A stretch of 9,186 bases of DNA from Planctomycetota bacterium (GTDB lineage: Bacteria; Planctomycetota; Phycisphaerae; Sedimentisphaerales; Anaerobacaceae), in the NCBI GenBank assembly GCA_022567055.1, contig JADFHU010000171.1:1-9186 (forward strand). Reading direction: 5' to 3'. A program made the translations under genes and the position numbers. Positions 1-6,267 of the stretch are shown here, piece after piece. Numbering within the stretch: the stretch's first letter is position 1; each line of letters opens with the position of its first letter. The notes under the pieces were generated by a model that was not told the DNA's origin, searched no databases, and saw only the letters and a list, made by a program, of their open reading frames with translations.

Positions 1-272
1 CCGGCCTTCTGAGACCAGCTGTACTCCTCATCAGGGACGCCAAGCAAGGACATGATGGTAGGCATCACCTGCTCCCTGTAGAGTTCATACGGACGGAAGT
101 GACGGTTGCCAAACATCGCCATGATGCTCTCACCCTCGGTGAAGATGTAGACGCGAGCCTTATGCGAACGTGCTTTCATAAGATCGCGCCGGTGTCGCCA
201 ATCAGTAGTTTTCTCCAGCTTTTGATCGACGGAAGTGGCGTGGGCTTCCACGATCACAATATCGTTACTCAT
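1..272 (-). CDS. Hypothetical protein, N-terminal part (cut by window edge)
   Basis: The reverse strand is open from an ATG at 272-270 through position 1, giving 90 codons with no stop, so the gene continues beyond the window. The start is chosen because AGAGGAG lies about 6 bases upstream on the minus strand (around 279-285), a strong ribosome binding site. The protein begins MSNDIVIVEAHATSVDQ, has a charged stretch near residues 18-40 (EKTTDWRHRRDLMKARSHK), then VYIFTEGESIMAMFGNRHF and a proline- and tyrosine-containing segment ending YSWSQKAG. There is no signal peptide and no membrane segment, so it is probably cytoplasmic. I do not recognise a family. It is transcribed divergently from the carrier-hydrolase gene, with about 64 bases between the two starts. 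The plus-strand reading of the same DNA is only its antisense shadow. Confidence 0.72.
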   Translation of the reverse strand, partial: MSNDIVIVEAHATSVDQKLEKTTDWRHRRDLMKARSHKARVYIFTEGESIMAMFGNRHFRPYELYREQVMPTIMSLLGVPDEEYSWSQKA

Positions 273-327
273 TGTCTGTCTCCTCTATCTGGTTGTCATC
301 ATCAGGTGCCAGGAACCACCTGACACG

Positions 328-345
328 ACGGGGCTAATGCCCCGT
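328..345 (+). promoter_or_regulatory. GC-rich hairpin spanning the carrier-hydrolase start codon
   Basis: ACGGGGC (328-334) and GCCCCGT (339-345) form a perfect 7-bp stem with a TAAT loop. The best start codon of the downstream gene, ATG 337-339, falls in the loop and the first base of the 3' arm. A run of only three T follows, so it is not a convincing terminator. It could reduce translation initiation, or stop weak read-through between the divergent genes. The structure is seen; the role is inferred. Confidence 0.4.
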
Positions 346-1620
346 TTCGACTTGCTCCCTTTCGGGTCTGGGATCGAACTCCTTAGGCTCGAAACCATCT
401 CACGGGAGGACAACTTCCTACTCCTGGGAGGGGATTCCTTGCTGGCCATGAGTTTCATTATCGAGACACAAAAACAAATCGGCGTCACCGTTGATGGCAT
501 GGATGTGCTCAGAGAATCATTGCAGGTCTTGGCACGCCTGTGTGATGAATCCCTCGGCGTAGCAGCGCACCCTATGCATCGAACGGCCTCCGTTCGGACC
601 ATCGATCCATCGACGTCCTTCTATTTCGGAGGGGACGACAGTCTCTACGGCGTGTTTCATCCGGTGGAGAAAGGGACCGACAAACGCCCCGTCCTCATCT
701 GCCCACCCATCTGGCATGAATACATGCGCTGTCACTTCCTCTTGAGGAACATCGCCACCAGGCTGTGTCGCGATGGCGCGCCTGTTTTACGATTCGACTA
801 CTACGGAACCGGAGATTCCCAGGGACGCGACCGAGATGCCGATTTGCTCCGCTGGCAAGAGGATTGCATCACCGCCTATGGAGAATTGACCGCACGAACC
901 GGAAAACCGCCCATCATCTTCGGCGTGCGACTCGGCGCCACGCTCGCGCTCAATGCCTTTGACAGCGAGGCCATGGACGGCTGCGTACTGTGGGATCCCG
1001 TGTTTTCAGGCGCATCCCACTATCAGGAGCAGTCTAAAAAACACAGCGAGACGATTTTGAATTTGCTCCCCATTCGCAATCTAAAACCCCCACGCAGACG
1101 GCAGGGATTCGAAGAATTACTCGGCAAAACGTACTCCGACAGACTGATCCAGGAACTAAAGTCCATCCGAATCAGCAAAGAGTGCTTCATGCGCTGTAGC
1201 TCACCCAGGCTTTGTCGGAAAGCTCCGTCGTCGGCCCGAGAGCGAGCCATTTTTTCGCCTGGCAAAGACGGGGAAGCAGGCGATGTTTGTTCTATCGTCG
1301 ATGCAGCCGGATGCGGCCAGGCGAACAACCGCGGCTGCCTTGATCCGACCGTTGCTGCGACAGCAGCAGATAAAACGGTTCAAGAAAAAGGGCCGCTTGA
1401 AGCCAGATCGAGTTTTCCGACACAGCCCCGTGTCTTGGCCACCCATGATACCATCGTACCGGACGCACTCGCGCCCCATCCCGACGGGGACACCGGAATC
1501 AAGCTGGTCCGATTGGACCATCATTGCCATTGGAGCAGATCACTGAGCTTCACCAAGGTCATTTCAGACAGAGACATCGTCGAAACGGCTGTCACACTGC
1601 TCGAGGAGGGAAACCCATGA
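337..1620 (+). CDS. Carrier-protein/alpha-beta-hydrolase fusion interrupted in frame by a MITE
   Basis: Counting from ATG 337, residues 15-70 form a phosphopantetheine carrier domain with the signature ISREDNF then LGGDSLLA, the attachment Ser being S34. Residues 95-230 are an alpha/beta hydrolase: VLICPPIWHEYMR, LRFDYYGTGDSQG, and a nucleophile-elbow-like GVRLGA (196-201) in which the usual Ser is Arg198. As I recall, this GxRLGA form is typical of 'hydrolase 2' of exosortase-A loci, so the Arg may be a family trait. Residues 291-364 are encoded by a 220-bp repeat; deleting them joins MRCSSP to RVLATHDTIVPD, the expected strand and acidic residue near the hydrolase C-terminus. The stop overlaps the next ATG (ATGA). 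The frame is also open back to an ATG at 235, but that start overlaps the divergent gene. The N-terminus has no clear SD and lacks a good first helix, so its 5' end may be truncated. It may work on a carrier-bound acyl or aminoacyl group, or be decaying. Confidence 0.7.
   Translation: MPRFDLLPFGSGIELLRLETISREDNFLLLGGDSLLAMSFIIETQKQIGVTVDGMDVLRESLQVLARLCDESLGVAAHPMHRTASVRTIDPSTSFYFGGDDSLYGVFHPVEKGTDKRPVLICPPIWHEYMRCHFLLRNIATRLCRDGAPVLRFDYYGTGDSQGRDRDADLLRWQEDCITAYGELTARTGKPPIIFGVRLGATLALNAFDSEAMDGCVLWDPVFSGASHYQEQSKKHSETILNLLPIRNLKPPRRRQGFEELLGKTYSDRLIQELKSIRISKECFMRCSSPRLCRKAPSSARERAIFSPGKDGEAGDVCSIVDAAGCGQANNRGCLDPTVAATAADKTVQEKGPLEARSSFPTQPRVLATHDTIVPDALAPHPDGDTGIKLVRLDHHCHWSRSLSFTKVISDRDIVETAVTLLEEGNP
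1208..1427 (-). mobile_element. MITE-like element, 220-bp copy inside the carrier-hydrolase gene
   Basis: The left end GGCTTTGTCGGAAAGCTC and the right end (reverse complement GGCTGTGTCGGAAAACTC) are imperfect terminal inverted repeats. Apart from a 60-bp stretch (1326-1385), it matches the reverse complement of 8644-8803 with 5 mismatches in 160 positions by my alignment. No transposase of useful length is present, so it is non-autonomous. The flanking dinucleotides are CA and CC, so no intact target duplication is visible here. 220 bp plus a 2-bp duplication is 222 bp, a multiple of three, which explains why the host gene stays open. Orientation is relative to the copy at 8644. Confidence 0.85.
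1326..1385. repeat. 60-bp internal segment present only in the longer MITE copy
   Basis: This segment is absent from the 160-bp copy, where the flanking A-rich sequences are joined directly (GGCG, six A, GGG). It is exactly 60 bp, so its gain or loss keeps frame. It contains CAGCAGCAG and, in another frame, reads LIRPLLRQQQIKRFK, a basic peptide that could be a transposase remnant. That identity is a guess. Confidence 0.7.
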
Positions 1621-2456
1621 AGGAACAGGCGGTCCAATTCGGCGAACAGAATCGCTTGCATGGGGTCATGACGCTCCCTGAGCATCAAAGCAATGATTGC
1701 GTCTTGATTTTGGTTTCGGCGGGCCTAACGACAAAATCGGGGCCCTACGGCTTGTATACCCAGTTGGCGCGGGAGGTGGCGGAAATAGGCATCTCTACCC
1801 TGCGCTTCGATTTGGGTGGCCTGGGCAATAGCGAAATCCTCCATACGGATGCCACCCTCTTGGACAGAACCCATGTGGACCTGGAGGCGGCCGTCAACTT
1901 CCTTGAATCGACGTTGGGCACCCAACGCTGTCTCCTCTGCGGGTTGTGCTCGGGCGCCGAAGATTCCTTTAGATACGCAGATGAGGACCCTAGGGTCGAG
2001 GGGGTCGTACTTATCGATCCCCATGCGTATAGAACAAAGCGTTGGCGATGGTTTAGCATTTTCAGCCGTCATTTTCTCAATAGAGTTGCGATCAAAGCAT
2101 TAAAGATCATGGGCCTCCATCCTCAGCGTAGGCATCAGGACGCAGAGACTGAAATGCGAATTGAGGGCGCGGACTTCAAATTGGTCAATTATCAGTATAT
2201 GGCATTGCAGGATGCGTCGGCGATTTTGGAGAGGCTGTTGGAGAGGGAGGTGAGCATTTATTATATTTACACGGGAGGAAGGATGGAACAATTCAACCAT
2301 GAGAACCAATTCTATGACATGTTTCGGCATGTGCCGAACTGTCGTGAAGTGACCGTAAGTCACTGTCCTCGTTTGAAGCATACCCAAATGCTTGAAGAGG
2401 ATAGGCAATTGCTGATCACCCTAATAAGAGACTGGATCGGCAATGCCTTGGCCTGA
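1617..2456 (+). CDS. Alpha/beta hydrolase (exosortase-A 'hydrolase 1'-like)
   Basis: A 279-residue cytoplasmic alpha/beta hydrolase with no signal peptide. Oxyanion and strand motifs appear as VLILVSAGLTTKSGPYGLY (29-47) and TLRFDLGGLGNSE (61-73). The nucleophile elbow is GLCSGA (109-114) with Ser112, followed by VEGVVLIDPHAY. A plausible catalytic His is His255 (RLKHTQ), followed by a C-terminal helix. The start is ATG 1617, which overlaps the upstream TGA as ATGA and is preceded by GAGGAGGG; an upstream TTG start in the same frame would run into the previous gene and is not needed. Translational coupling says it works with the carrier-fused hydrolase. Paired hydrolases of this kind are known from exosortase-A/EPS gene sets, where their substrate is not established. 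Esterase, thioesterase or acyltransferase activity is possible. Confidence 0.82.
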   Translation: MKEQAVQFGEQNRLHGVMTLPEHQSNDCVLILVSAGLTTKSGPYGLYTQLAREVAEIGISTLRFDLGGLGNSEILHTDATLLDRTHVDLEAAVNFLESTLGTQRCLLCGLCSGAEDSFRYADEDPRVEGVVLIDPHAYRTKRWRWFSIFSRHFLNRVAIKALKIMGLHPQRRHQDAETEMRIEGADFKLVNYQYMALQDASAILERLLEREVSIYYIYTGGRMEQFNHENQFYDMFRHVPNCREVTVSHCPRLKHTQMLEEDRQLLITLIRDWIGNALA

Positions 2457-2513
2457 TGCGTCGGTCCACCAGGTCTTCTGATTATTCATTTCTGTGGAGA
2501 AGGGAAAGAGAAC

Positions 2514-3542
2514 ATGTCGAGTGAATACGTAAAAACCGATGGTTTAGCCTTTGTTGAATTCTCGGGAAACAATCCGCAACTCCTGGCCGCCATTTTTGAC
2601 AGTCTGGGCTTTGCGAAAACCGGACAGCATGCCGATCGGCCCATCGAACTGTACTCTCAGGGGTCTATACGCTTCATTTCAAACCCCAGTGCCGGTGGCA
2701 ATGCCGAGCAGTTTCGCAGTGTCCACTGCCGGGGTGCCTGCGCCCTGGGCTTTCGCGTGGACAATGCCAGGGAGGCCCAGACGCAAGCAATCGCCCTGGG
2801 GGCCATTGAAGCGGAGTGTAGGGATTATGATATTCCCGCCATAAGAGGCGTTGGCGAGTCGTTGATCTATTTGGTGGACGATGGCTGCCAAGAGGCACTG
2901 TGGGATGTTCTGAATGTCAAGGAGACTCCCAACCCTAGCGCCGGGCTGCTGACGGTAGACCATCTGACTCACAACTTGGAGAGAGGAAATCTTGCCAGGT
3001 GGCGGGATTTTTATGAGACCGTATTCGGGTTCAGGAAACTGCGTTCATTCCGTATCGAAGGGAAGAAAACAGGGCTGTACAGTGAGGCCCTGGCCAGCCC
3101 CGGTGGAAAAATTATGATTCCTCTCAATGAATCTCTTGATGAACAATCACAGATCCAGGAATTCATCGACAAATACCATGGAGAGGGCATACAGCATATT
3201 GCGCTCTCGAGTTCAGACCTTTACGCCACCATTCGAACCCTGAGAAACAACGGCATCCCGTTTCAGGAAACGCCAGATGCTTACTTCGACCTGGTAGATG
3301 ATAGGGTGCCAGGCCATGGCGAAGATGTCGATGCCCTACGCGACCTCAATATACTGATCGATGGCGGCGAAGCCCAGGGGGGCGGCCTCTTGCTGCAGAT
3401 CTTCACCAAAGAGAGCATCGGTCCCATATTCTTCGAGTTTATTCAGAGGAAGGGCAACGAGGGGTTCGGGGAGGGAAATTTTCAGGCCCTGTTTGAATCC
3501 ATCGAATTGGATCAGATCAGAAGGGGTGTCGTTGAGGTGTGA
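2514..3542 (+). CDS. hpd: 4-hydroxyphenylpyruvate dioxygenase
   Basis: This non-haem Fe(II) enzyme converts 4-hydroxyphenylpyruvate to homogentisate in tyrosine breakdown. It has 342 residues, close to the usual bacterial length, with two VOC-type halves. The N-terminal half (about 10-135) is the degenerate non-metal one. The C-terminal half carries the metal ligands His150 (VDHLTHN), His228 (GEGIQHIAL) and Glu308 (FFEFIQRKG). Other signatures are SPGGKIMIPLNE, GLLLQIFT and GFGEGNFQALFESIE near the end, all strongly family-like. A good RBS (GGAGAAGGG) lies upstream of ATG 2514. The gap to the hydrolase before it is 57 bp, so it is probably cotranscribed. No homogentisate dioxygenase is visible, so it could serve homogentisate or pigment production. 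The related 4-hydroxymandelate synthase is possible but less likely given the HPPD-like C-terminus. Confidence 0.93.
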   Translation: MSSEYVKTDGLAFVEFSGNNPQLLAAIFDSLGFAKTGQHADRPIELYSQGSIRFISNPSAGGNAEQFRSVHCRGACALGFRVDNAREAQTQAIALGAIEAECRDYDIPAIRGVGESLIYLVDDGCQEALWDVLNVKETPNPSAGLLTVDHLTHNLERGNLARWRDFYETVFGFRKLRSFRIEGKKTGLYSEALASPGGKIMIPLNESLDEQSQIQEFIDKYHGEGIQHIALSSSDLYATIRTLRNNGIPFQETPDAYFDLVDDRVPGHGEDVDALRDLNILIDGGEAQGGGLLLQIFTKESIGPIFFEFIQRKGNEGFGEGNFQALFESIELDQIRRGVVEV

Positions 3543-3704
3543 GGAGGGGATGTCACCCGTCGTACAAGGCGCCGAGACAGGCCCCGTACTTTCCCGGAGA
3601 GGACAAAGAACTCGATGCGGGTGAGATGCGGCACTAGCACTGGCGGACCGAACACGCTATACTCGGGCCAAAGCTGAAATCGGTTCTAGACAAAAGGTGA
3701 CACC
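3543..3704 (+). other. Intergenic region before the glycan operon, possible promoter
   Basis: These 162 bases separate the dioxygenase from the aldo/keto reductase and are the longest gap without a recognised repeat on this strand. A TATACT box at 3658-3663 could be a -10 element, about 42 bases before ATG 3705, but I see no good -35 at 16-18 bp spacing. AAAGGTG upstream of the ATG is the ribosome binding site. I see no clear terminator hairpin. Confidence 0.25.
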
Positions 3705-4838
3705 ATGAAAACCAGACGTGCGTTTCTGAAGACCGCAGGTGGGACCGCCCTCGCCCTGAGCACAGGCTGCTCCGGTTTGGCGCAATCGGCAGTGGCGCAA
3801 GAATGGCGCAACCGCCAATCCGGCATGTCCTATCGTCCCCTGGGCAAGACCGGCTTCATGGTCTCCGGGGTCGTCATGGGCGGCAATGAGATTCGACCGG
3901 AGAACTATGACCATGTGCTGCGGGCCCTCGACTCCGGTCTAAACTATCTCGATACGGCGCCAGCCTACGGCCAGGGCGAAAGTGAACGGGCCTATGCCAA
4001 GGTCATCAAGGCGCGCAACCGTGACACCTTCTTCTTGAACTCGAAGGTGAGCCTCTGGGACGACAACCGTAAAGAACTTTTTCAGCAGATCTTCGACAAG
4101 CAGTCCGAGAGCGAGCAGAAGAAGCTCAAGACCTTGGCCCAGGACAACATCGAGGCCAAGCGTGCAGCCGACCCCGATTATCTGGTCAATTACTTCGACA
4201 GCCAGATAGGCGAGCTGGAGGCAGCCGCCTTGAGCAATGTGATGGAAATGAAGTATGGCCACCTAATCGATCGAGACAAGAACTACCGGCAGTTGGTCCT
4301 CGACTCGGTGGATCAAAGCCTGGCACGGCTCCAGACGGATCACCTTGACATCCTGATGTGTCCCCACGGCGCCAGCAGTGCAGAAGAACTGCTCAATTAC
4401 CCGGAGATCTTTGAGGCCTTCGAGATCCTCAAGAAAGCAGGAAAGGTACGCCATCTCGGTGTGTCCGCGCATTCCGACCCGGCCGGCGTACTGGAGGCCG
4501 CGGTGAAGTCGAAGCAATACGCCGTGGCCATGGTGGCCTGCAATATCGTCAATCACCGCCGCCTGTCGAGTGCCTTGAAGCTCGCCGCGGAGGCACAACT
4601 CGGTGTGATCTCCATGAAGGTCGCTCGTCCTGTTTACCCGGGACCAGACCGTGGAGAGGTGGACGCCTCCAGAGTCGCTGCCATGAATGCCGCGGTTGGC
4701 GGCCAGTGGAAGCTCCCCCAGAAGGCCTATCTGTGGGCACTGAGACATCCGCACATCAGCGCCACCATCTCCAACATGGTCAATCATCAGCAGGTCCAAG
4801 ATAACTTGATCCTTCCCGAGGCGGCCAAGCAAGCGTAA
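3705..4838 (+). CDS. Tat-exported aldo/keto reductase
   Basis: The N-terminus MKTRRAFLKTAGG has the twin-arginine motif, followed by a short hydrophobic stretch and a LSTGC sequence that could be a weak lipobox. This predicts export in folded form, perhaps as a lipoprotein. The reductase domain starts at YRPLGKTGFMVSGVVMGGN (43-61). All four catalytic residues of the AKR superfamily are visible: Asp83 (LDTAPAYG), Tyr88, Lys114 (LNSKVSLW) and His221 (CPHGAS). Later motifs are GKVRHLGVSAHSD (246-258) and a short C-terminus ending LPEAAKQA. Between Lys114 and the NYRQLVLDSVDQSL helix there is a charged, helix-rich insert of roughly 70 residues not found in compact AKRs. It leads a plus-strand run with the sulfatase 35 bp downstream. 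It probably oxidises or reduces a sugar-related substrate outside the cytoplasmic membrane; the substrate is unknown. Confidence 0.88.
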   Translation: MKTRRAFLKTAGGTALALSTGCSGLAQSAVAQEWRNRQSGMSYRPLGKTGFMVSGVVMGGNEIRPENYDHVLRALDSGLNYLDTAPAYGQGESERAYAKVIKARNRDTFFLNSKVSLWDDNRKELFQQIFDKQSESEQKKLKTLAQDNIEAKRAADPDYLVNYFDSQIGELEAAALSNVMEMKYGHLIDRDKNYRQLVLDSVDQSLARLQTDHLDILMCPHGASSAEELLNYPEIFEAFEILKKAGKVRHLGVSAHSDPAGVLEAAVKSKQYAVAMVACNIVNHRRLSSALKLAAEAQLGVISMKVARPVYPGPDRGEVDASRVAAMNAAVGGQWKLPQKAYLWALRHPHISATISNMVNHQQVQDNLILPEAAKQA

Positions 4839-4849
4839 ACGCCAGTTTC

Positions 4850-4870
4850 TTTTCTCACTCTCGGAGAAAA
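4850..4870 (+). promoter_or_regulatory. Short inverted repeat over the sulfatase RBS
   Basis: TTTTCTC (4850-4856) and GAGAAAA (4864-4870) are perfectly complementary around a 7-base loop. The 3' arm takes in part of the GGAG ribosome binding site of the sulfatase. The stem is A/T-rich and weak, so a role in tuning translation is only possible. Confidence 0.25.
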
Positions 4871-4873
4871 CAG

Positions 4874-6247
4874 ATGACAGGTTCGACGTTTCAGGCAATC
4901 AAATTACTCACGTTGTTAAAGTCAATTATGTTGGCACTGCTGTGCTTAAACTCGGCCTCCCACGCCGCCGCAGCCGGTGACAAGCCTAATATCGTCCTTA
5001 TCATGGCGGACGACATCGGTTTCGAATGCTACAGCGGCTACGGCAGCCCATTCTATTCGACGCCCAACATCGACCGGCTTGCCGAGACGGGAGCAAAGTT
5101 CACCCAGGCCTACGCTCAACCCCTTTGCACCCCCTCACGAGTGAAGATCATGACCGGGCGTTTTAATTTCCGTAACTACACGGAATTCGGCAGACTCGAT
5201 CTCTCGCAGCCGACCTTCGCCAAGATGGTCAAGGCCAATGGCTACGCCACCTGCATCGCCGGTAAGTGGCAGCTCTCGGCCGGAGACTTGAATGGCCCCT
5301 TCAAGGCCGGATTTGACGAATACTGCCTCTGGCATTTCGGCGCCCGCAACGAGAACAGAAATGCCACGATCAAAGAACTGCGATCGAAGGGCTCGCGTTA
5401 CAAATCGCCGACTCTTTTCCGCAACGGAGAATTGGTCGAGGGCACCGAGGGCAAATATGGACCCGACCTTGTCACTGACCACATCATCGATTTCATCGAG
5501 CGCAAGAAGGAGAGTCCATTCCTCGTCTACTATCCCATGATCCTGGTGCACAATCCCTTTGTGGCCACGCCCGACAGCCCCAGTTGGAACAGCCGGAACA
5601 AGCAGGACGCAGGCAGAAAAGCCCGAGATCACTTCCGCGACATGGTCGCCTACATGGACAAAACGATCGGCCGCATCGTCACCAAGCTGGACGAACTCGG
5701 CCTGCGCGAGAACACCTTGATTATGATCACGGGCGACAACGGCACCAACAAGTCGATCACTTCACCCTTCCCCGGACGCGGGCAGATCAAGGGTGGCAAG
5801 GGAATGACCACAGACGCCGGGACGCGGGTGGCCTTCGTGGCCAACTGGCCGGGACACATCCAACCGGGCACAGTCATCGATTCGCCCATCGATTTCGCCG
5901 GCGTGCTGCCAACCATCGCTGAAGTGACGGGATCAAATATCCCAGTAGGCACGGACGGCCAGAGCTTCCTGCCCTTGCTGCGTGGCGACTCAAGTAAGGC
6001 CCGCGACTGGATATTCGTCTCCTATTCACGGAACGGTTTGAAGAGTGCACCCTTCAAATGCTTCGTCCGCGACCGGCGCTGGAAGCTCTATGCCGACGGT
6101 TCGCTCTACGACGTGCCCAACGATTGGCTGGAACAGTCACGGATGGAGGGAGCGCAAGCCGATAGAGTACGGAAGCGATTACAACCCCTTCTTGATGAAA
6201 TCCTGAAGGACGCGCCGAAGGCACATATTCAGTTCGATGCTGGCTAG
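4874..6247 (+). CDS. Secreted type I (formylglycine) sulfatase
   Basis: This enzyme hydrolyses sulfate esters, probably on glycans, outside the cytoplasm. A signal peptide covers about residues 1-34 (hydrophobic core LLTLLKSIMLALLCL, then SHAAAAG). The metal-binding pair Asp46-Asp47 is in LIMADDIGF, and the modification motif is Cys85-T-P-S-Arg89, where Cys would become formylglycine. Other active-site matches are Lys131 (GKW), His226 (VHNPF), Asp288-Asn289 (TGDNGTN) and Lys306/309 (KGGKGMTTDAG). The residue after GKW is Gln133 instead of the common His. At 457 residues it has the usual length for single-domain environmental sulfatases. GGAG lies 7 bases before ATG 4874. It follows the aldo/keto reductase by 35 bp and precedes the DUF4185-like gene by 20 bp, which suggests one transcript. 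A maturase (anaerobic or FGE type) is needed but not seen here. Confidence 0.92.
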   Translation: MTGSTFQAIKLLTLLKSIMLALLCLNSASHAAAAGDKPNIVLIMADDIGFECYSGYGSPFYSTPNIDRLAETGAKFTQAYAQPLCTPSRVKIMTGRFNFRNYTEFGRLDLSQPTFAKMVKANGYATCIAGKWQLSAGDLNGPFKAGFDEYCLWHFGARNENRNATIKELRSKGSRYKSPTLFRNGELVEGTEGKYGPDLVTDHIIDFIERKKESPFLVYYPMILVHNPFVATPDSPSWNSRNKQDAGRKARDHFRDMVAYMDKTIGRIVTKLDELGLRENTLIMITGDNGTNKSITSPFPGRGQIKGGKGMTTDAGTRVAFVANWPGHIQPGTVIDSPIDFAGVLPTIAEVTGSNIPVGTDGQSFLPLLRGDSSKARDWIFVSYSRNGLKSAPFKCFVRDRRWKLYADGSLYDVPNDWLEQSRMEGAQADRVRKRLQPLLDEILKDAPKAHIQFDAG

Positions 6248-6267
6248 CCTTAGGGACGGGCAAGAAA

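Noticed and set aside
99..323. Plus-strand reading frame of 74 codons at the left edge
   Set aside because: It is antisense to the minus-strand gene that has a strong SD and a continuous frame to the edge. Its peptide has no recognisable features.
235..336. Upstream extension of the carrier-hydrolase with a hydrophobic, membrane-like segment
   Set aside because: The extension translates the 5' end and RBS region of the divergent gene. The hydrophobic run appears to be a by-product of that DNA, and carrier domains do not need it.
1524..1616. Earlier TTG start for the second hydrolase
   Set aside because: ATG 1617 has an ideal SD and an ATGA overlap with the preceding stop, and the hydrolase fold begins after it.
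4263..4898. Long minus-strand frame (211 codons) opposite the aldo/keto reductase
   Set aside because: The plus strand encodes a complete AKR with all catalytic residues. The antisense frame is a codon-usage shadow.
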